Assembly (NCBI RefSeq): GCF_032854445.1
Contig: NC_088300.1
Span: 82,253,084 to 82,317,083, forward strand
Direction: 5' to 3'
DNA from: Liolophura sinensis
Taxonomy: Eukaryota; Mollusca; Polyplacophora; Chitonida; Chitonidae
DNA: 64,000 nt
In this document: positions 1-11,679 of the stretch, one piece after another
Numbering within the stretch: the stretch's first letter is position 1
Layout of the letters: every line of letters starts with the position of its first letter
Notes under the pieces: generated by a model
What the model saw: the letters and a program-made list of their open reading frames with translations, nothing else
Told to the model about the DNA's origin: nothing
Databases searched by the model: none
Position numbers and translations under genes: made by a program

Positions 1-324
1 TACCTGTGTGCTGAGAAGGGTATGTGGAGATTTTAACCTTTGGTGTGAAATTTTAACCCTGAGCTGCAGACGAAGGGTTAAAATTTTACACAGATGGCTT
101 AAATCCCCTGATACCCTTCTCCACATGAGGAAAACGATTTTGTCCTTACAACATTTATCAGAGAGCCATTCTCTCATATATGTAAAACTGAGGTAAGAAA
201 CACCAAGCAAGCTATGTCGAATGCGGACAGCACTGGTGTATGGTGACATGGCATGGAATGCAGCGCCACAAAAAAAATGATGTCGCTCCACACAGTAATT
301 AAACAGCACAGAGTTTAAAGTTAG
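1..324. other. Left-edge intronic sequence with nested inverted repeats
   Basis: No gene is visible. Bases 48-60 and 74-86 are perfect 13-bp inverted repeats around a 13-base spacer. Bases 13-23 and 111-121 form an outer 11-bp inverted pair (GAGAAGGGTAT/ATACCCTTCTC). This could be the end of a foldback-type repeat or a chance cruciform. Confidence 0.5.
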
Positions 325-1235
325 CGCCCTAACTGCTTGTGCAGTAATTTAGCTCTATAAGGTTTAAAGTTGGCTTCCTAACACCTGCCTGCGCAGTAAT
401 TTAGTTCTACAGGGTTTAAAGTTAGCTTCCTAACCTCTGCCTGCGCAGTAATTTAGTTCTACAGGGTTTAAAGTTGGCTTCCTAACACCTGCCTGCGCAG
501 TAATTTAGCTCTATAAGGTTTAAAGTGAGCTTCCTAACCTCTGCCTGCGCAGTAATTTAGTTCTACAGGGTTTAAAGTTAGCTTCCTAACCTCTGCCTGC
601 GCAGTAATTTAGTTCTACAGGGTTTAAAGTTGGCTTCCTAACACCTGCCTGCGCAGTAATTTAGCTCTACAGGGTTTAAAGTTGGCTTCCTAACACCTGC
701 CTGCGCAGTAATTTAGCTCTATAAGGTTTAAAGTTAGCTTCCTAACCTCTGCCTGCGCAGTAATTTAGCTCTACAGGGCTTAAGTGAGCTTCCTAACCTC
801 TGCCTGCACAGTAATTTAGTTCTACAGGGTTTAAAGTTAGCTTCCTAACCTCTGCCTGCGCAGTAATTTAGCTCTACAGGGTTTAAAGTTAGCTTCCTAA
901 CCTCTGCCTGCGCAGTAATTTAGCTCTATAAGGTTTAAAGTTAGCTTCCTAACCTCTGCCTGCGCAGTAATTTAGCTCTACAGGGTTTAAAGTTAGCTTC
1001 CTAACCTCTGCCTGCGCAGTAATTTAGCTCTACAGGGCTTAAGTGAGCTTCCTAACCTCTGCCTGCACAGTAATTTAGTTCTACAGGGTTTAAAGTTAGC
1101 TTCCTAACACCTGCCTGCGCAGTAATTTAGCTCTACAGGGCTTAAGTTAGCTTCCTAACCTCTGCCTGCGCAGTATTTTAGCTCTACAGGGTTTAAAGTT
1201 AGCTTTCTTACCTCCATCTGCACAGTAATTTAGCT
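325..1235. repeat. Minisatellite, ~52-bp unit, about 17 copies
   Basis: The unit reads AGTAATTTAGCTCTACAGGG, then TTTAAAGTTAGCTTCCTAAC and CTCTGCCTGCGC. Variants alternate ACAGGG/ATAAGG and CACC/CCTC. On the minus strand it follows the GATGGAG|GTAAGA junction at 1211 and repeats that neighbourhood. Confidence 0.95.
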
Positions 1236-1292
1236 TTGCAGGATTTAAAATTATTGAAACCCCTGATGTGATTTATATACGCCTTGTGGCTT
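1211..1292 (-). CDS. SETDB1: Tentative SETDB1 exon 18
   Basis: After a pyrimidine-rich tract ending CTTGTCAGAG, one frame is open to a strong donor GATGGAG|GTAAGAAAG. It reads ARSHKAYINHIRGFNNFKSC with further codons ending LLCRWR. Frame agreement needs the second AG of CAGAG as acceptor, which is less usual. The adjoining 52-bp array repeats this segment's last bases (AAATTACTG.GCAG) and degenerate forms of its donor, as at well supported exons. It could instead be only the founder unit of the array. Confidence 0.35.
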
Positions 1293-1433
1293 CTTGCAGC
1301 TCTGACAAGGGTGGGCAGTGGCAATGGAGAATCATGGATAATGTGGGGACACCACCAAATTATATAAGATGAGAAAGGGTATTTAGGCCTATTTGTGTTC
1401 CACACTTAGAATCATTTTTCAGTGAAGTCTTAC

Positions 1434-1559
1434 CACCTGCCCCAGTTTGAGCTTCTCGGCACACCACACTGGAGGGAACGTCAATCTCACTACTGTAGTC
1501 TGTTAAATACTCATCATCATCCTTGTCTTCCCCTCTTTTGACCACTCGGTTTGGACTTT
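1434..1559 (-). CDS. SETDB1: SETDB1 exon 17, acidic linker
   Basis: Acceptor ATTGATAG, donor CAGGTG|GTAAGA (or GCAG|GTGGTA three bases earlier, same phase), phase 1 to 1. The frame gives ESPNRVVKRGEDKDDDEYLT then DYSSEIDVPSSVV. The region corresponds to the poorly conserved linker between the Tudor domains and the MBD, so homology cannot be confirmed. Support is the splice signals, phase agreement with the exon at 5.55 kb and coding-like composition. Confidence 0.68.
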
Positions 1560-2621
1560 CTATCAATGTCTTTGAAGTTTACAGATCACATATTTATATC
1601 GCCCACACAAAAACGTACATGTATGTAAAACTGCTTGTTTGATTATGGGCTACATGGGAACATCAGAGAGATAAGTTACGCTTAATACTTTCATCACATG
1701 GCATGTTAAGCAGGTATGTTAGGCTTGACATTCTCATCACATGGAACATTAGAGAGATAAGTTCACCATGATACTCTCATCACAAGACATGTTAGGCAGG
1801 TAAGTTAGGCTTGATATTCTCATCACATGGAATGTTAGGCAGGTAAGTTCGGCTTGATATTCAAATCACATGGAACGTTAGAGAGGTAAGTTCAGCTTGA
1901 TATTCTCATCACATAGCATGTTAGGCAGGTAAGTTAGGCTTGATATTCTCATCACATGGAATGTTAGAGAGATAAGTTAGGCTTGATATTCTCATCACAT
2001 GGAACGTTAGAGAGATAAGTTAAGTTTGATATTCTCATCACAAGGCATGTTAGGCAGGTAAGTTAGGCTTGATATTCTCATCACATGGAACATTAGAGAG
2101 ATGTTAGGCTTGATATTCTCATCACATGGAACCTTGAAGAGATAAGTTAGGCTTGATATTCTCATGACATGGAACATTTTAACAGGCAAGGTAGGCTTGA
2201 TATTCTCATGACATGGAACCTTGGAGAGATAAGTTAGGCTTGATATTCTCATCACATGGAACCTTGGAGAGATAAGTTTGATTTGACATTCTCATTACAT
2301 GGAACGTTAGAGAGATAAGTTCAGCTTGATAGTCTCATCACATGGAATGTTAGACAGGTAGGTTAGGCTTGATATTCTCATTACGTGAAACAATAGAGAG
2401 ATAAGTTTGGCTTGATACTCTCATCACATGGAACCTTAGAGAGTTAAGTTTGACCTGACATTCTCATCACATGGAACATTAGAGAGGTGGGTTAGGCTTG
2501 ATATTCTCATTACATGGAATGTTAGAAAGATAAATTTGGCTTGATATTCTCATCACATGGAACGTTAGCGAGAGATAAGTTAGGCTTGATATTCTCATCA
2601 CATGGAACGTTAGAGAGATAA

Positions 2622-2822
2622 TTCATTGATTTATTTGATTCGTGTTTTATGCCGTACTCAAGAATATTTCACTTATACAACAGCAGCCAGCATTATGGTG
2701 GGTGACAACCGTTCAGAGCCCGGGGGAAACACACGACCATCCGCAGGTTGGGAACAGACATTCCCAAGTACGGCCGGAGAGGAAGCCAGCATGAGCTGGA
2801 CTTGAACTTACAGCGACTGCAG
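2622..2822 (+). mobile_element. tRNA-derived SINE, family A, truncated
   Basis: Family A body: GTTTTATGCCGTACTCAAG, AATATTTCACTTATAC, CAGCATTATGGTGGG, then AAGCCAGCATGAGCTGGACT. It is one of about nine copies in the window. The tRNA-like head with A and B box is seen in the fuller copies at 40.5 and 45.6 kb and is missing here. Confidence 0.88.
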
Positions 2823-2968
2823 TTAGAGAGATAAGTTTGGCTTGAAATGCTCATCACATGGAATGTTAGAGAGGTGGGATAGGCTTGATATTCTCATTAC
2901 ATGAAAATGTTAGAGAGTTAAGTTCAGATTGATATTCTCATCACACAGAACATTAAACAGGTAAGGTA

Positions 2969-3340
2969 AGTGAGTGAGTGCTTGGGGTTTAACGTCGTAC
3001 TCAACAATTTTTCAGTCATATGATGACGAAGGAATCCTTAGGGTGCATGTACGTGTAATGTGCCTCCTTGTTGCAGGACGGATTTCCACCGCTCTTTTAT
3101 TTAGTGCTGCTTCACTGAGACGACATACCGAAGGCAATTAAGCCGCCCCGCACGAGCCATTATACTGATACGGGTCAACCAGTCGTTGCACTATCCCCTT
3201 CATGCTGAACGCCAAGAGAGGAAGTTGTCACTTCCTCTCTTGGAAGTCTTTAAAGTCTTAGGTGTGACTCGATCAAGGATTGATACTGGATCTACCGGCC
3301 CCGAAGCGGACGCTCTACCAACTGTGCTATCTGGGCCGGT
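2969..3340 (-). mobile_element. Full-length tRNA-derived SINE, family B, with target-site duplication
   Basis: The element starts GTGAGTGCTTGGGGTTTAAC and ends on the plus strand in a tRNA-like head whose minus strand reads CAGATAGCACAGTTGGTAGA, an A-box-like sequence with a B-box-like ATCAATCC further on. It is flanked by a perfect 13-bp direct repeat AACAGGTAAGGTA at 2956-2968 and 3341-3353, created from the host minisatellite on insertion. Confidence 0.9.
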
Positions 3341-3813
3341 AACAGGTAAGGTAGGCTTGATATTCTCATCACATGGAACCTTAGAGAAGAAAGTTTGACT
3401 TGACATTCTCATCACATGGAACATTAGAGAGGTGGGTTAGGCTTGATATTCTCATTACATGGAATGTCAGAGAGATAAATTTGGCTTGATATTCTCATCA
3501 CATGGAACGTTAGAGAGATAAGTTCGGCTCGATATTCTCATCATATGAAACGTAGAGAAGTTCAGCTTGATATTCTCATTACATGGAACATTGGAGAGAT
3601 ACGTTCAGCTTGATATTCTCATCACATGGAACATAGAGAAGTTCGGCTTGATATTCTCATCACATGGAACATAGAGAAGTTCGGCTTGATATTCTCATTA
3701 CATGGAACGTTAGAGAGATAAGTTCAGCTTGATATTCTCATCACATGGAACATAGAGAAGTTTGGCTTGATATTCTCATTACATGGAACGCAAGAGAGAT
3801 AACTTCGGCTTGA

Positions 3814-3855
3814 GTGAGTGCTTGGGGTTTAATGTCGTACTCAACAATTTTTCAG
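3814..3855 (-). mobile_element. 42-bp SINE family B fragment with its own direct repeats
   Basis: Only the tail-side GTGAGTGCTTGGGGTTTAAT to ATTTTTCAG of family B is present. It is flanked by the 12-bp direct repeat ACTTCGGCTTGA (3802-3813 and 3856-3867). This looks like a severely 5'-truncated insertion. Confidence 0.8.
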
Positions 3856-4210
3856 ACTTCGGCTTGATATTCTCATTATATGGAACGTTAGAGAGATAAG
3901 TTCAGCTTGATATTCTCATTACATGGAACGTTAGAGAGATAAGTTCGACTTGATATTCTCATCATATGGCACGTTAGAGAGATAAGTTCGGCTTGATATT
4001 CTCATCACATGGAACGTAGAGAAGTTCGGCTTGATATTCTCATAAGAGAGATAAGTTTGGTTTGATATTCTTATCACATGGAACGTTAGAGGGATAAGTT
4101 CGGCTTGATATTCTCATCATATGGCACATTAGAGAGATAAGTTCGACCTGAGATTCTCATTACATGGAACGTAAGAGAGATAAGTTTGGCTTGATATTCT
4201 CATCACATGG

Positions 4211-4639
4211 AACATCACACATCATGCTTGAATGATTTTACTGCATTTTATTAAAATACAATAAAAATAGAATATCCTTGTATGTAAAAAGACAGAAGAT
4301 AAGAAATAAGGTTAACTTGGGATAAATTAAAGAAAGAAATATTACTACCAGAAGATATAATTTTAGCGTTACAAATACAACGAAGTGTCGTTTCCTCTTT
4401 CCCATAAACCTTCAGCCTCCCAAAGGAATTTTGTAATGACTCTGGACATTTGTTATTTACACACTGCTTACTACACGCTACAACTCAAATTTGGTGGCAC
4501 AGCTACCAAAGAGATAGTCTGGACGATACACATTAATGGAAAATACCTACATGTACTGTCGATATATAGACACTGGTACTTAGACACAGATATTGAGTGA
4601 AGTGAAATTCAAAAACATATCCTGATTTTACCCTGATAA
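4211..4639. other. AT-rich intronic sequence, no feature seen
   Basis: Unique, A/T-rich sequence between two arrays inside the intron after exon 16. Short ORFs here have no supporting signals. Confidence 0.6.
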
Positions 4640-5540
4640 TATTAACAGTGAATAGAACATCTGTGGAGCAAAATGTACCCTGATTACCAGCAATGAACAG
4701 AACATCTTCAGAACAAAACACCTGTGGAGCAAAATGTGCCCTGATTACCAGCACTGAACAAAACAGCTGTGGAGCAAAGGTACGTGTACCTTGGTTATCA
4801 GCATTGAATAGAACATCTGTGGAGCAAAGATACACGTACCAGCACTGAACAGAACTTCTGAGGAGCAAAATGTACCCTGATTACCAGCACTGAACAAAAC
4901 ATATGTGGTGCAAAATGTACCCTGATTACCGGCACTGAACAGAACATTTGTGGTGCAAAATGTAGCCTGATTACCAGCACTAAACAAAACATATGTGGTG
5001 CAAAATGTACCCTGATTACTGGCACTGAACAGAACATTTGTGGTGCAAAATGTACCCTGATTACCAGCACTAAACAAAACATATGGTGCAAAATGTACCC
5101 TGATTACTGGCACTGAACAGAACATCTGTGGTGCAAAATGTACCCTGATTACCAGCACTAAACAAAACATATGTGGTGCAAAATGTACCCCGATTACCAG
5201 CACAGAACAAAATATCTGTGGAGCAAAGGTACACGTACACGGGTTACCAGCACTGGACAGAACATCTGTGGAACAAAGGTACCATGGTTATCAGCACTGA
5301 ATAGAACATCGGTAAAGCAAAGGTACGCATGTTACCAGTTCTGAACAGAACATCTGTGGAGCATAGGTACCCTGGTTATCAGCTTCGAATAGAACATCGG
5401 CAAAGCAAAGGTACCATGGTTACCAGCAATGAACGACATATCTGTGGAGCAAAGGTAACCTGGTTATCAGCAATGAACAATGAACATAATACATTGTGGT
5501 TACCTGCACTGAACCAAATAACTATGGTGCACAACATAGC
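4640..5540. repeat. Minisatellite, ~45-bp unit, next to the exon 16 donor
   Basis: The unit contains GTGGTGCAAAATGTACCCTG, ATTACCAGCACTGAACAGAA and CATCT. On the minus strand the unit's CAGTGCTGGTAATCAGGGTA resembles the exon 16 junction ACAG|GTAGCAAGG and the intron that follows, so the array probably grew from the junction. Confidence 0.93.
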
Positions 5541-5548
5541 CTTGCTAC

Positions 5549-5702
5549 CTGTTATTCTGCCGACTGATGGACTGAGCCCAGTTTTCTTCTCCTCTTCCAC
5601 ACCCCGCATGTACTCCACCACAGGCTTCTTTGCACCCTTCATTGTTGACGGGTTGTTGCGACGAGCCTTCCCTGATTGCTCATTGGCTTTTGCAGCTTTG
5701 CA
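5549..5702 (-). CDS. SETDB1: SETDB1 exon 16, linker after Tudor domains
   Basis: Acceptor TTTTTTTAAG, donor ATAACAG|GTAGCA, 154 nt, phase 0 to 1. It encodes a lysine/arginine-rich linker: KARRNNPSTMKGAKKPVVEY and MRGVEEEKKTGLSP. KGAKKPVVEY parallels human RSKGPVVQYTQD at the same place, just after Tudor 3. The donor region is echoed in the 45-bp units of the array below (4.64-5.54 kb). Confidence 0.88.
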
Positions 5703-6540
5703 CTTAAAAAAAGAAGATGTGAACAGATATTAACCTGTAAGACACAAATACCTCCAAACACACAACAAAGGCTTTGGGTTATTTCAATCTGAATTTAAAT
5801 AGGCTTTAGGCACTTCCTAAAAGCAATATCAGCTCGGCTACAAAAATCAAAAAAAAAAAAAAAAAAAAAATCAAAAAAAAAAAAAAAACAAATTGAAGAA
5901 ACAGCGAGTCCCATATGTTGTTTGATGGTGGATGTACAATGTAAAGCAAAGGCTCCACTGAGAGAACCACACAGAGACACACTAAAGCATTTGTGTATCA
6001 AACATATAATCAACTGCTCGTCCGAAAGCTGCAAGCTGTCAACTATCCTAACTGGTAACACTATATCGGGTGACTACGCACAAGGGCAATGTATACTGTG
6101 AAGTACTTAATTTTTGTGTGGAACAAATTTTTGCTGATTTTGGGGTTAATACTTTACCGAGAAAAATAATTCCAGTGAAAACATTCCAATAGTGAATCTA
6201 CTATATGTAGTAGTGTTAATGAAGTGAAATCTTTGCTGGGCTGACAGGAATTCGGAGACCAATCCACCCCACTCTCGGTGTGCCAGTTAAATCTTAATAG
6301 CAGGGAGGGAAAATTACGCTTTAAACATATTTAATGTATAAACTCTGGTGATAGGGCTTGGTGGGTATAAAAAAGTAGGAGTTCATTCGTCTGTAGTTTG
6401 ATCAATCTTCCGTAGGCTGGTAAAGTGAAAGAAAAGTAGACACTGACGTGCTGGCTTCCGATGAATGTTGCCTTGATACATGCTATCCCATTGGCTGTAT
6501 CTCTCCTGTGGACCAATGAGTGAGCTTCTAACGAATTGTT
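5703..6540. other. Intronic sequence with A-rich tract
   Basis: No gene seen. A-runs at about 5850-5888 are interrupted by TC. The remainder is unique A/T-rich sequence. Confidence 0.6.
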
Positions 6541-6700
6541 TTTTTTTATTTATTTCATTGGTGTTTTACGCCGTACTCAAGAATATTTCACTTATATGAC
6601 AGTGACCAGCATTATGGTGGGAGGAAACCCACGACCAACTGCAGGTTGCCAGCAAACATTCCCACTTACGTCCGGAGAGGAAGACAGCATGAGCTGTTTT
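6541..6700 (+). mobile_element. SINE family A, partial
   Basis: Family A body (TGGTGTTTTACGCCGTACTC, CAGCATTATGGTGGGAGG), ending at GCATGAGCTG without the tRNA-like head. A T-rich stretch precedes it. Confidence 0.85.
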
Positions 6701-7070
6701 AACAAATTGTGAACTATATACAACAATGCAATGGCTGTTTGACAGCTACGGCAACGTTAGCAGTTTCTGACCAGCTACAGAAGACAAATAAAACCGAAAA
6801 CAATCCCAAAAAATCCTTTGCTTGATAAAGAATGAATGACTGGTGCAGATAATACACCTTAGGAAACAAATGAGGATTAAACCACCTTTGTTAATACCTG
6901 CGTGACGTGCTGGAGTAATTTCGGCCATATCACATGAATAACAAGAAAAAAAAGTATTAACATTTTCCCATTATTCCCGTCTTTAAATATGCGAAAATTT
7001 ATTCCCGCAAACATATTTTTGGAGCAAATACATAAAATAAATTCCAGCGACTAATAAGTACTTTACAGAA
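6701..7070. other. Intronic sequence, nothing recognised
   Basis: Unique sequence between two SINE copies. No splice-bounded open frame was found on the minus strand. Confidence 0.55.
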
Positions 7071-7249
7071 TTTATTTATTTCATTGGTATTTTATGCTGT
7101 ACTTAAGAATATTTCACTTATACGACGGCAGCCAGCATTATGGCGGGAGGAAACCATGAGCTTGACTTGAACTCACAGCGACTGCATTGGTGGGAGGCTC
7201 CTGGGTCAGTGCATCGTGCTGGCATGCTAAATATCTGGGCCACTGGAGA
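7071..7249 (+). mobile_element. SINE family A, partial, internally deleted
   Basis: The family A body lacks the segment between GGAGGAAACC and CATGAGCTTGACTTGAACTC. Part of the tRNA-like head (GGCTCCTGGGTCAGTGC) is retained. Confidence 0.8.
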
Positions 7250-7813
7250 CCTGGCACTGTAAAAGGTGACTATGTACCAGGGCACTGTATAAAGTGACTA
7301 CATATCAGTGAGTACGTACCAGGTCACTGTGTAAGGTAACCTGCATACCAGGTAACCTGCATACCAGGTCACTGCATACCAGGGCACTGTGTAAGGTGAC
7401 TCCATACCAGGGCACTGTGTAAGGTGACTCTATACCAGGTCACTGTGTAAGGTGACTCCATACCAGGGCACTGTGTAAGGTGACTCCACACCATGTCACT
7501 GAGTAAGGTGACTACATACCAGGGCACTGTGTAAGGTAACTACATGCCAGGGCACTGTGTAAGGTGACTCCATACCAGGGCACTGTGTAAGGTGACTCTA
7601 TACCAGGTCACTGTGTAAGGTGACTCCATACCAGGGCACTGTGTAAGGTGACTCTATACCAGGGCACTGTGTAAGGTGACTACATACCAGGGCACTGTCT
7701 AAAGTGACTACATACCACGGGACTGTATACGGTGACTACATATCAGTGAGTACAAACCAGGGAATTATATAAGATGATTATGCATCAAGGCATTATATAC
7801 GGTGACTACATAC
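7250..7813. repeat. Minisatellite, 27-28-bp unit, copies of the exon 15 end and 5' splice site
   Basis: Minus-strand unit: AGTGCCCTGGTATGGAGTCA then CCTTACAC. The exon 15 junction itself reads AGTGCCCTG|GTATGTAGTCACC, so nearly every unit carries the last nine exon bases and a GTATG donor. About 20 copies. Confidence 0.93.
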
Positions 7814-7934
7814 CAGGGCACTATACAAGGGTTCTAGTCGCGTGGAGCCTCTGTATATCCACTCTGTTCTTTTGTCTGCATCAAAAAACATCTTGGCCAG
7901 GCTGGCATCTACATCCATCACTCTAGCTGTCCAC
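7814..7934 (-). CDS. SETDB1: SETDB1 exon 15, Tudor domain 3
   Basis: Acceptor GTTCACAG, donor GCCCTG|GTATGT, 121 nt, phase 2 to 0. [20 protein letters not shown] then [20 protein letters not shown] matches human [35 protein letters not shown]. Both flanks are amplified: below, 27-28-bp units repeat AGTGCCCTG|GTATG (exon end plus donor); above, units of about 40-45 bp repeat CTCACAG|GTGGACAG (acceptor plus exon start). Confidence 0.95.
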
Positions 7935-8265
7935 CTGTGAACAAAGAGGAAACAAGATAATATCACAGGCTGTCCACCTGTTTACAAAAAGAAAAGATAA
8001 CATCACAGGCTGTCCACTTGTGAACAAAGAGGACAAGAGAGGAGATAACTTCATAGCCTGTCCACCTGTGAGCAGAGAGGACAGAACATCACAGCCTGTC
8101 CACCTGTGAGCAAAGAATGGAGAACATCACAGCCTGTTCACAATTGAGCAAAGAGGAAAGGAGATAACATCACAGCCTGTCCACCAGTGGGCAAAGAGGC
8201 GAGGAGATACATCAAAGACTGTCCACCTGTGAGCAAAGAGGCGAGATAACATCACAGCCTGTCCA
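7935..8265. repeat. Minisatellite, ~40-45-bp unit, copies of the exon 15 3' splice site
   Basis: Minus-strand units read CTCTTTGCTCACAGGTGGAC then AGGCTGTGATG. The true junction reads GTTCACAG|GTGGACAGC. About eight units each repeat the acceptor and the first exon bases upstream of the real exon. Confidence 0.88.
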
Positions 8266-8419
8266 TCAAATAGTGGCAGCATTCACACAACTGATAACAA
8301 TTATTTTTCATCTTACTCTATAGATGATTTAATTTACATGCACATCTATATGAAGTAGATATAAACATTTATCATACAGGCTAGATAAAAACATTTATTG
8401 TATAATGTACCTATGGGTG

Positions 8420-10650
8420 ACAGAGAGGCATCCTATATAATTATATATCATATATCTATGATTATTACCCAGGTGATACAGAGGCATCCTATATTATTAT
8501 GAATCAAATACCTATGGTTATTACCCAGGTGATACAGGGGCATCCTATATAATTATATATCATATATCTATGATTATTACCCAGGTGATACAGGGGCATC
8601 CTGTATTATTATATATCATATACCTATGGCTGTTACCCAGGTGATACAGAGGCATCCTATATTATTATGAATCAAATATCTATGGTTATTACCCAGGTGA
8701 TACAGAGGCATCCTGTATTATTATATATCATATACCTATGGCTGTTACCCAGGTGATACAGAGGCATCCTATATTATTCTGTATCATGTACCTATGGTTG
8801 TTACCCAGGTGATACTGAAGCATCCTATATTATTCTGCATCATGTACCTACAGCTGTTACCTATGTGATACAGGGGAATCCTGTATCATATACCTATGGC
8901 TGTTACCCACATAATATAGAGGCATCCTACATTATTCTGTATGATGTACCTATGGCTGTTACCCAAGTGATACAGAGGCATCCTATATTATTTCTGTATC
9001 ATTTTCCTATGGTTATTACCCACATAATACAGAGGCATCCTATATTATTCTGTATTATGTGCCTATGGTCGGTACCTACGTGATACAAAGGCATCCTATA
9101 TTATTCTGTATTATGTACCTATGGCTAGTACCTACGTGATACAGAGGCATCCTAAATTATTCGGTATCATGTATCTTTTGCGGGTACCTATGTGATACAG
9201 AGGCATCCTATATTATTCTGTTACACATGTGATACAGGGGAATCCTGTATCATATACCTATGGCTGTTACCCACATAAAATAGAGGCATCCTATATTATT
9301 CTGTATGATGTACCTATGGCTGTTACCCATGAGATACAAAGGCATCCTATTTTATTTCTGTATCGTATGTCTATGGCTGTTACCCAAGTGATACAGAGGC
9401 ATCCTATATTATTTCTGTATCATGTTCCCATGGTTATTACCCACATAATACAGAGGCATCCTATATTATTCTGTATTATGTACCTATGGCTAGTACCTAC
9501 GTGATACAGAGGCATCCTAAATTATTCGGCATCATGTATCTTTTGCAGGTACCTATGTGATACAAAGGCATCCTATATTATTCTGTTACACATGTGATAC
9601 AGGAGAATCCTGTATTTTATACCTATGGCTGTTACCCACATAAAATAGAGGCATCCTATATTATTCTGTATGATGTACCTATGGCTGTTACCCATGAGAT
9701 ACAAAGGCATCCTATATTATTCTGTATGATGTACCTATGGCTGTTACCCATGAGATACAAAGGCATCCTATATTATTTCTGTATCATATGTCTATGGCTG
9801 TTACCCAAGTGATACAGAGGCATCCTATATTATTCTGTATCATGTGCCAATGGTTATTACCCACATAATACAGACGCATCCAACATTATTCTGTATTATG
9901 TACCTATGGCTGGTACCTACGTCATACAGAGGCATCCTATATTATTCTGTTTGATGTATCTTTTACAGTTACCTATGTGATACAGAGGCATCCTATATTA
10001 TTCTGTATGAGGAACCAACTGCTGTTATCCAAGAGATACAGAGCCATCTTATATTATTCTGTATCATACACCTATGGCTGTTACCCATGAGAAACAAAGG
10101 CATCCTACATTATTCTGTATCATGTGCCTATGGTTATTACCCACATAATACAGAGGCATCCTATATTATTCTGTATTATGTACCTATGGCCGGTACCTAC
10201 GTGATACAGAGGCATCCTATATTATTCTGTATTATGTACCTATGGCTGTTACCCATGAGAAACAAAGGCATCCTACATTATTCTGTATCATGTGCCTATG
10301 GTTATTACCCACATAATACAGAGGCATCCTATATTATTCTGTATTATGTACCTATGGCCGGTACCTACGTGATACAGAGGCATCCTATATTATTCTGTAT
10401 TATGTACCTATGGCCGGTACCTACGTGATACAGAGGCATCCTATATTTTTCTGTATCATGTGCCTATGGTTATTACCCACATAATACAGAGGCATCCTAT
10501 ATTATTCTGTATCATGTACCTATGATTATTACCCACATAATACTGAGGCATCCTATATTATTCTGTATCATGTACCGATGGCTGTTACCTATGTGATACA
10601 GAGGCATCATATATTATTCTGTATCATGTACCTATGGCTGTTACCCATGT
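8420..10650. repeat. Minisatellite, ~60-bp unit with higher-order repeats
   Basis: The unit contains CCTATGGCTGTTACCCATGT, GATACAGAGGCATCCTATAT and TATTCTGTATCATGTA. Larger blocks recur: GGGGAATCCTGTATCATATA-type units at about 8868, 9232 and 9596 are 364 bp apart, and a three-unit block at 10081 repeats near 10247. Two-codon-phase ORFs on the plus strand are repeat artefacts. Confidence 0.95.
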
Positions 10651-11084
10651 AAAGGAAAGCACATATTTATCGTCTTCATTTTAGCATGCAAAGAAACCGC
10701 AAGCATGCTAACAATGCTCTGCTGGGAATTTATTAAGCTTTTGGGACTAAAACTGCCAAAACATTAATCATTTTTTAATCAAAGTTGTTCAGTTTTACGT
10801 ATCAAACATGGCTCACAAGGTCACAGTTCGGTCTTTACTAATGTTCAGTGAAAATACATGTATAACTGACCCTCTTGGAGAAAACCCTTAATTTTGTCCT
10901 TCAAGCAACCTAAACAAAAGGCCACTCAGATAAAAATTCACATGCTGATAAATCACACACATGTACAGTTAGCTGTCAATAATAGTGAAATTAATCCAAA
11001 ATTGGACAGTTTCCTTTGTTTTTTTTTTAATTTACTGAACAGTAAAGAGCAAATGACAATCACTGTTCAGTGGACCTTGTGACA
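10651..11084. other. Unique intronic sequence
   Basis: No gene, splice-bounded frame or repeat recognised in this A/T-rich stretch. Confidence 0.55.
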
Positions 11085-11550
11085 ATGTCAAGTGGAGTCA
11101 TGAAGCCAGACATGATCAAGGTCCAGGGGAGTCAATGAAGCCAGACATGATCAATGTCCAGGGGAGTCATGAAGCCAGACATGATCAATGTCCAGGGGAG
11201 TCATGAAGCCAGACATGATCAATGTCCAGGGGGGTCATTAAGCCAGACATGACCAATGTCCAAGGGGGGTCATGAAGCCAGACATGACCAATGTCCAAGG
11301 GGGGTCATGAAGCCACACATGATCAATGTTCATTGAAGTCATGTAGCTAGACATAATCAATATCCAGGGAAATTATGCAGCCAGACAGGATCAATGTTCA
11401 GCGGAGCCAGGTTCAGGGGAGTTATGCAGCCAGACATGATCAATATTCATGGGAGATATGCAGGCAGACATGATCAATGTCCAGTGGTCATGCAGCCAGA
11501 CATGATCAATGTTCATGGGAGATAAGCAGGCAGACATGATCAATGTTTTA
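11085..11550. repeat. Minisatellite, ~34-bp unit
   Basis: The unit contains GTCATGAAGCCAGACATGAT then CAATGTCCAGGGGA. Units are most regular at 11.09-11.31 kb and decay to the right, just before the LINE. Confidence 0.93.
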
Positions 11551-11679
11551 ATACACAGCCACAAATATGGTAAGAGGATTGTTTTCACTAAAAGAAGTAT
11601 TTAAGATGGCGAATGTAGTGGTTGGCAAATGAATTTCACTCCATGTAACCTGACTCGATCGGACTGATTTTGCTATGTT

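Larger units (their letters stand above)
1660..4210. repeat. Minisatellite, ~43-bp unit, interrupted by SINEs
   Basis: The unit contains AGAGAGATAAGTTCGGCTTG, ATATTCTCATCACATGGAAC and GTT. There are several dozen copies with point changes and short deletions (for example a CATAGAGAAGTTCGG form at 3.6-3.8 kb). SINEs at 2.62, 2.97 and 3.81 kb are inserted in it, so the array is older than those insertions. Confidence 0.95.

Noticed and set aside
3270-3340. tRNA gene suggested by TAGCACAGTTGGTAGAGCG on the minus strand
   Set aside because: It is the tRNA-like head of SINE family B, with target-site duplications around the whole element.
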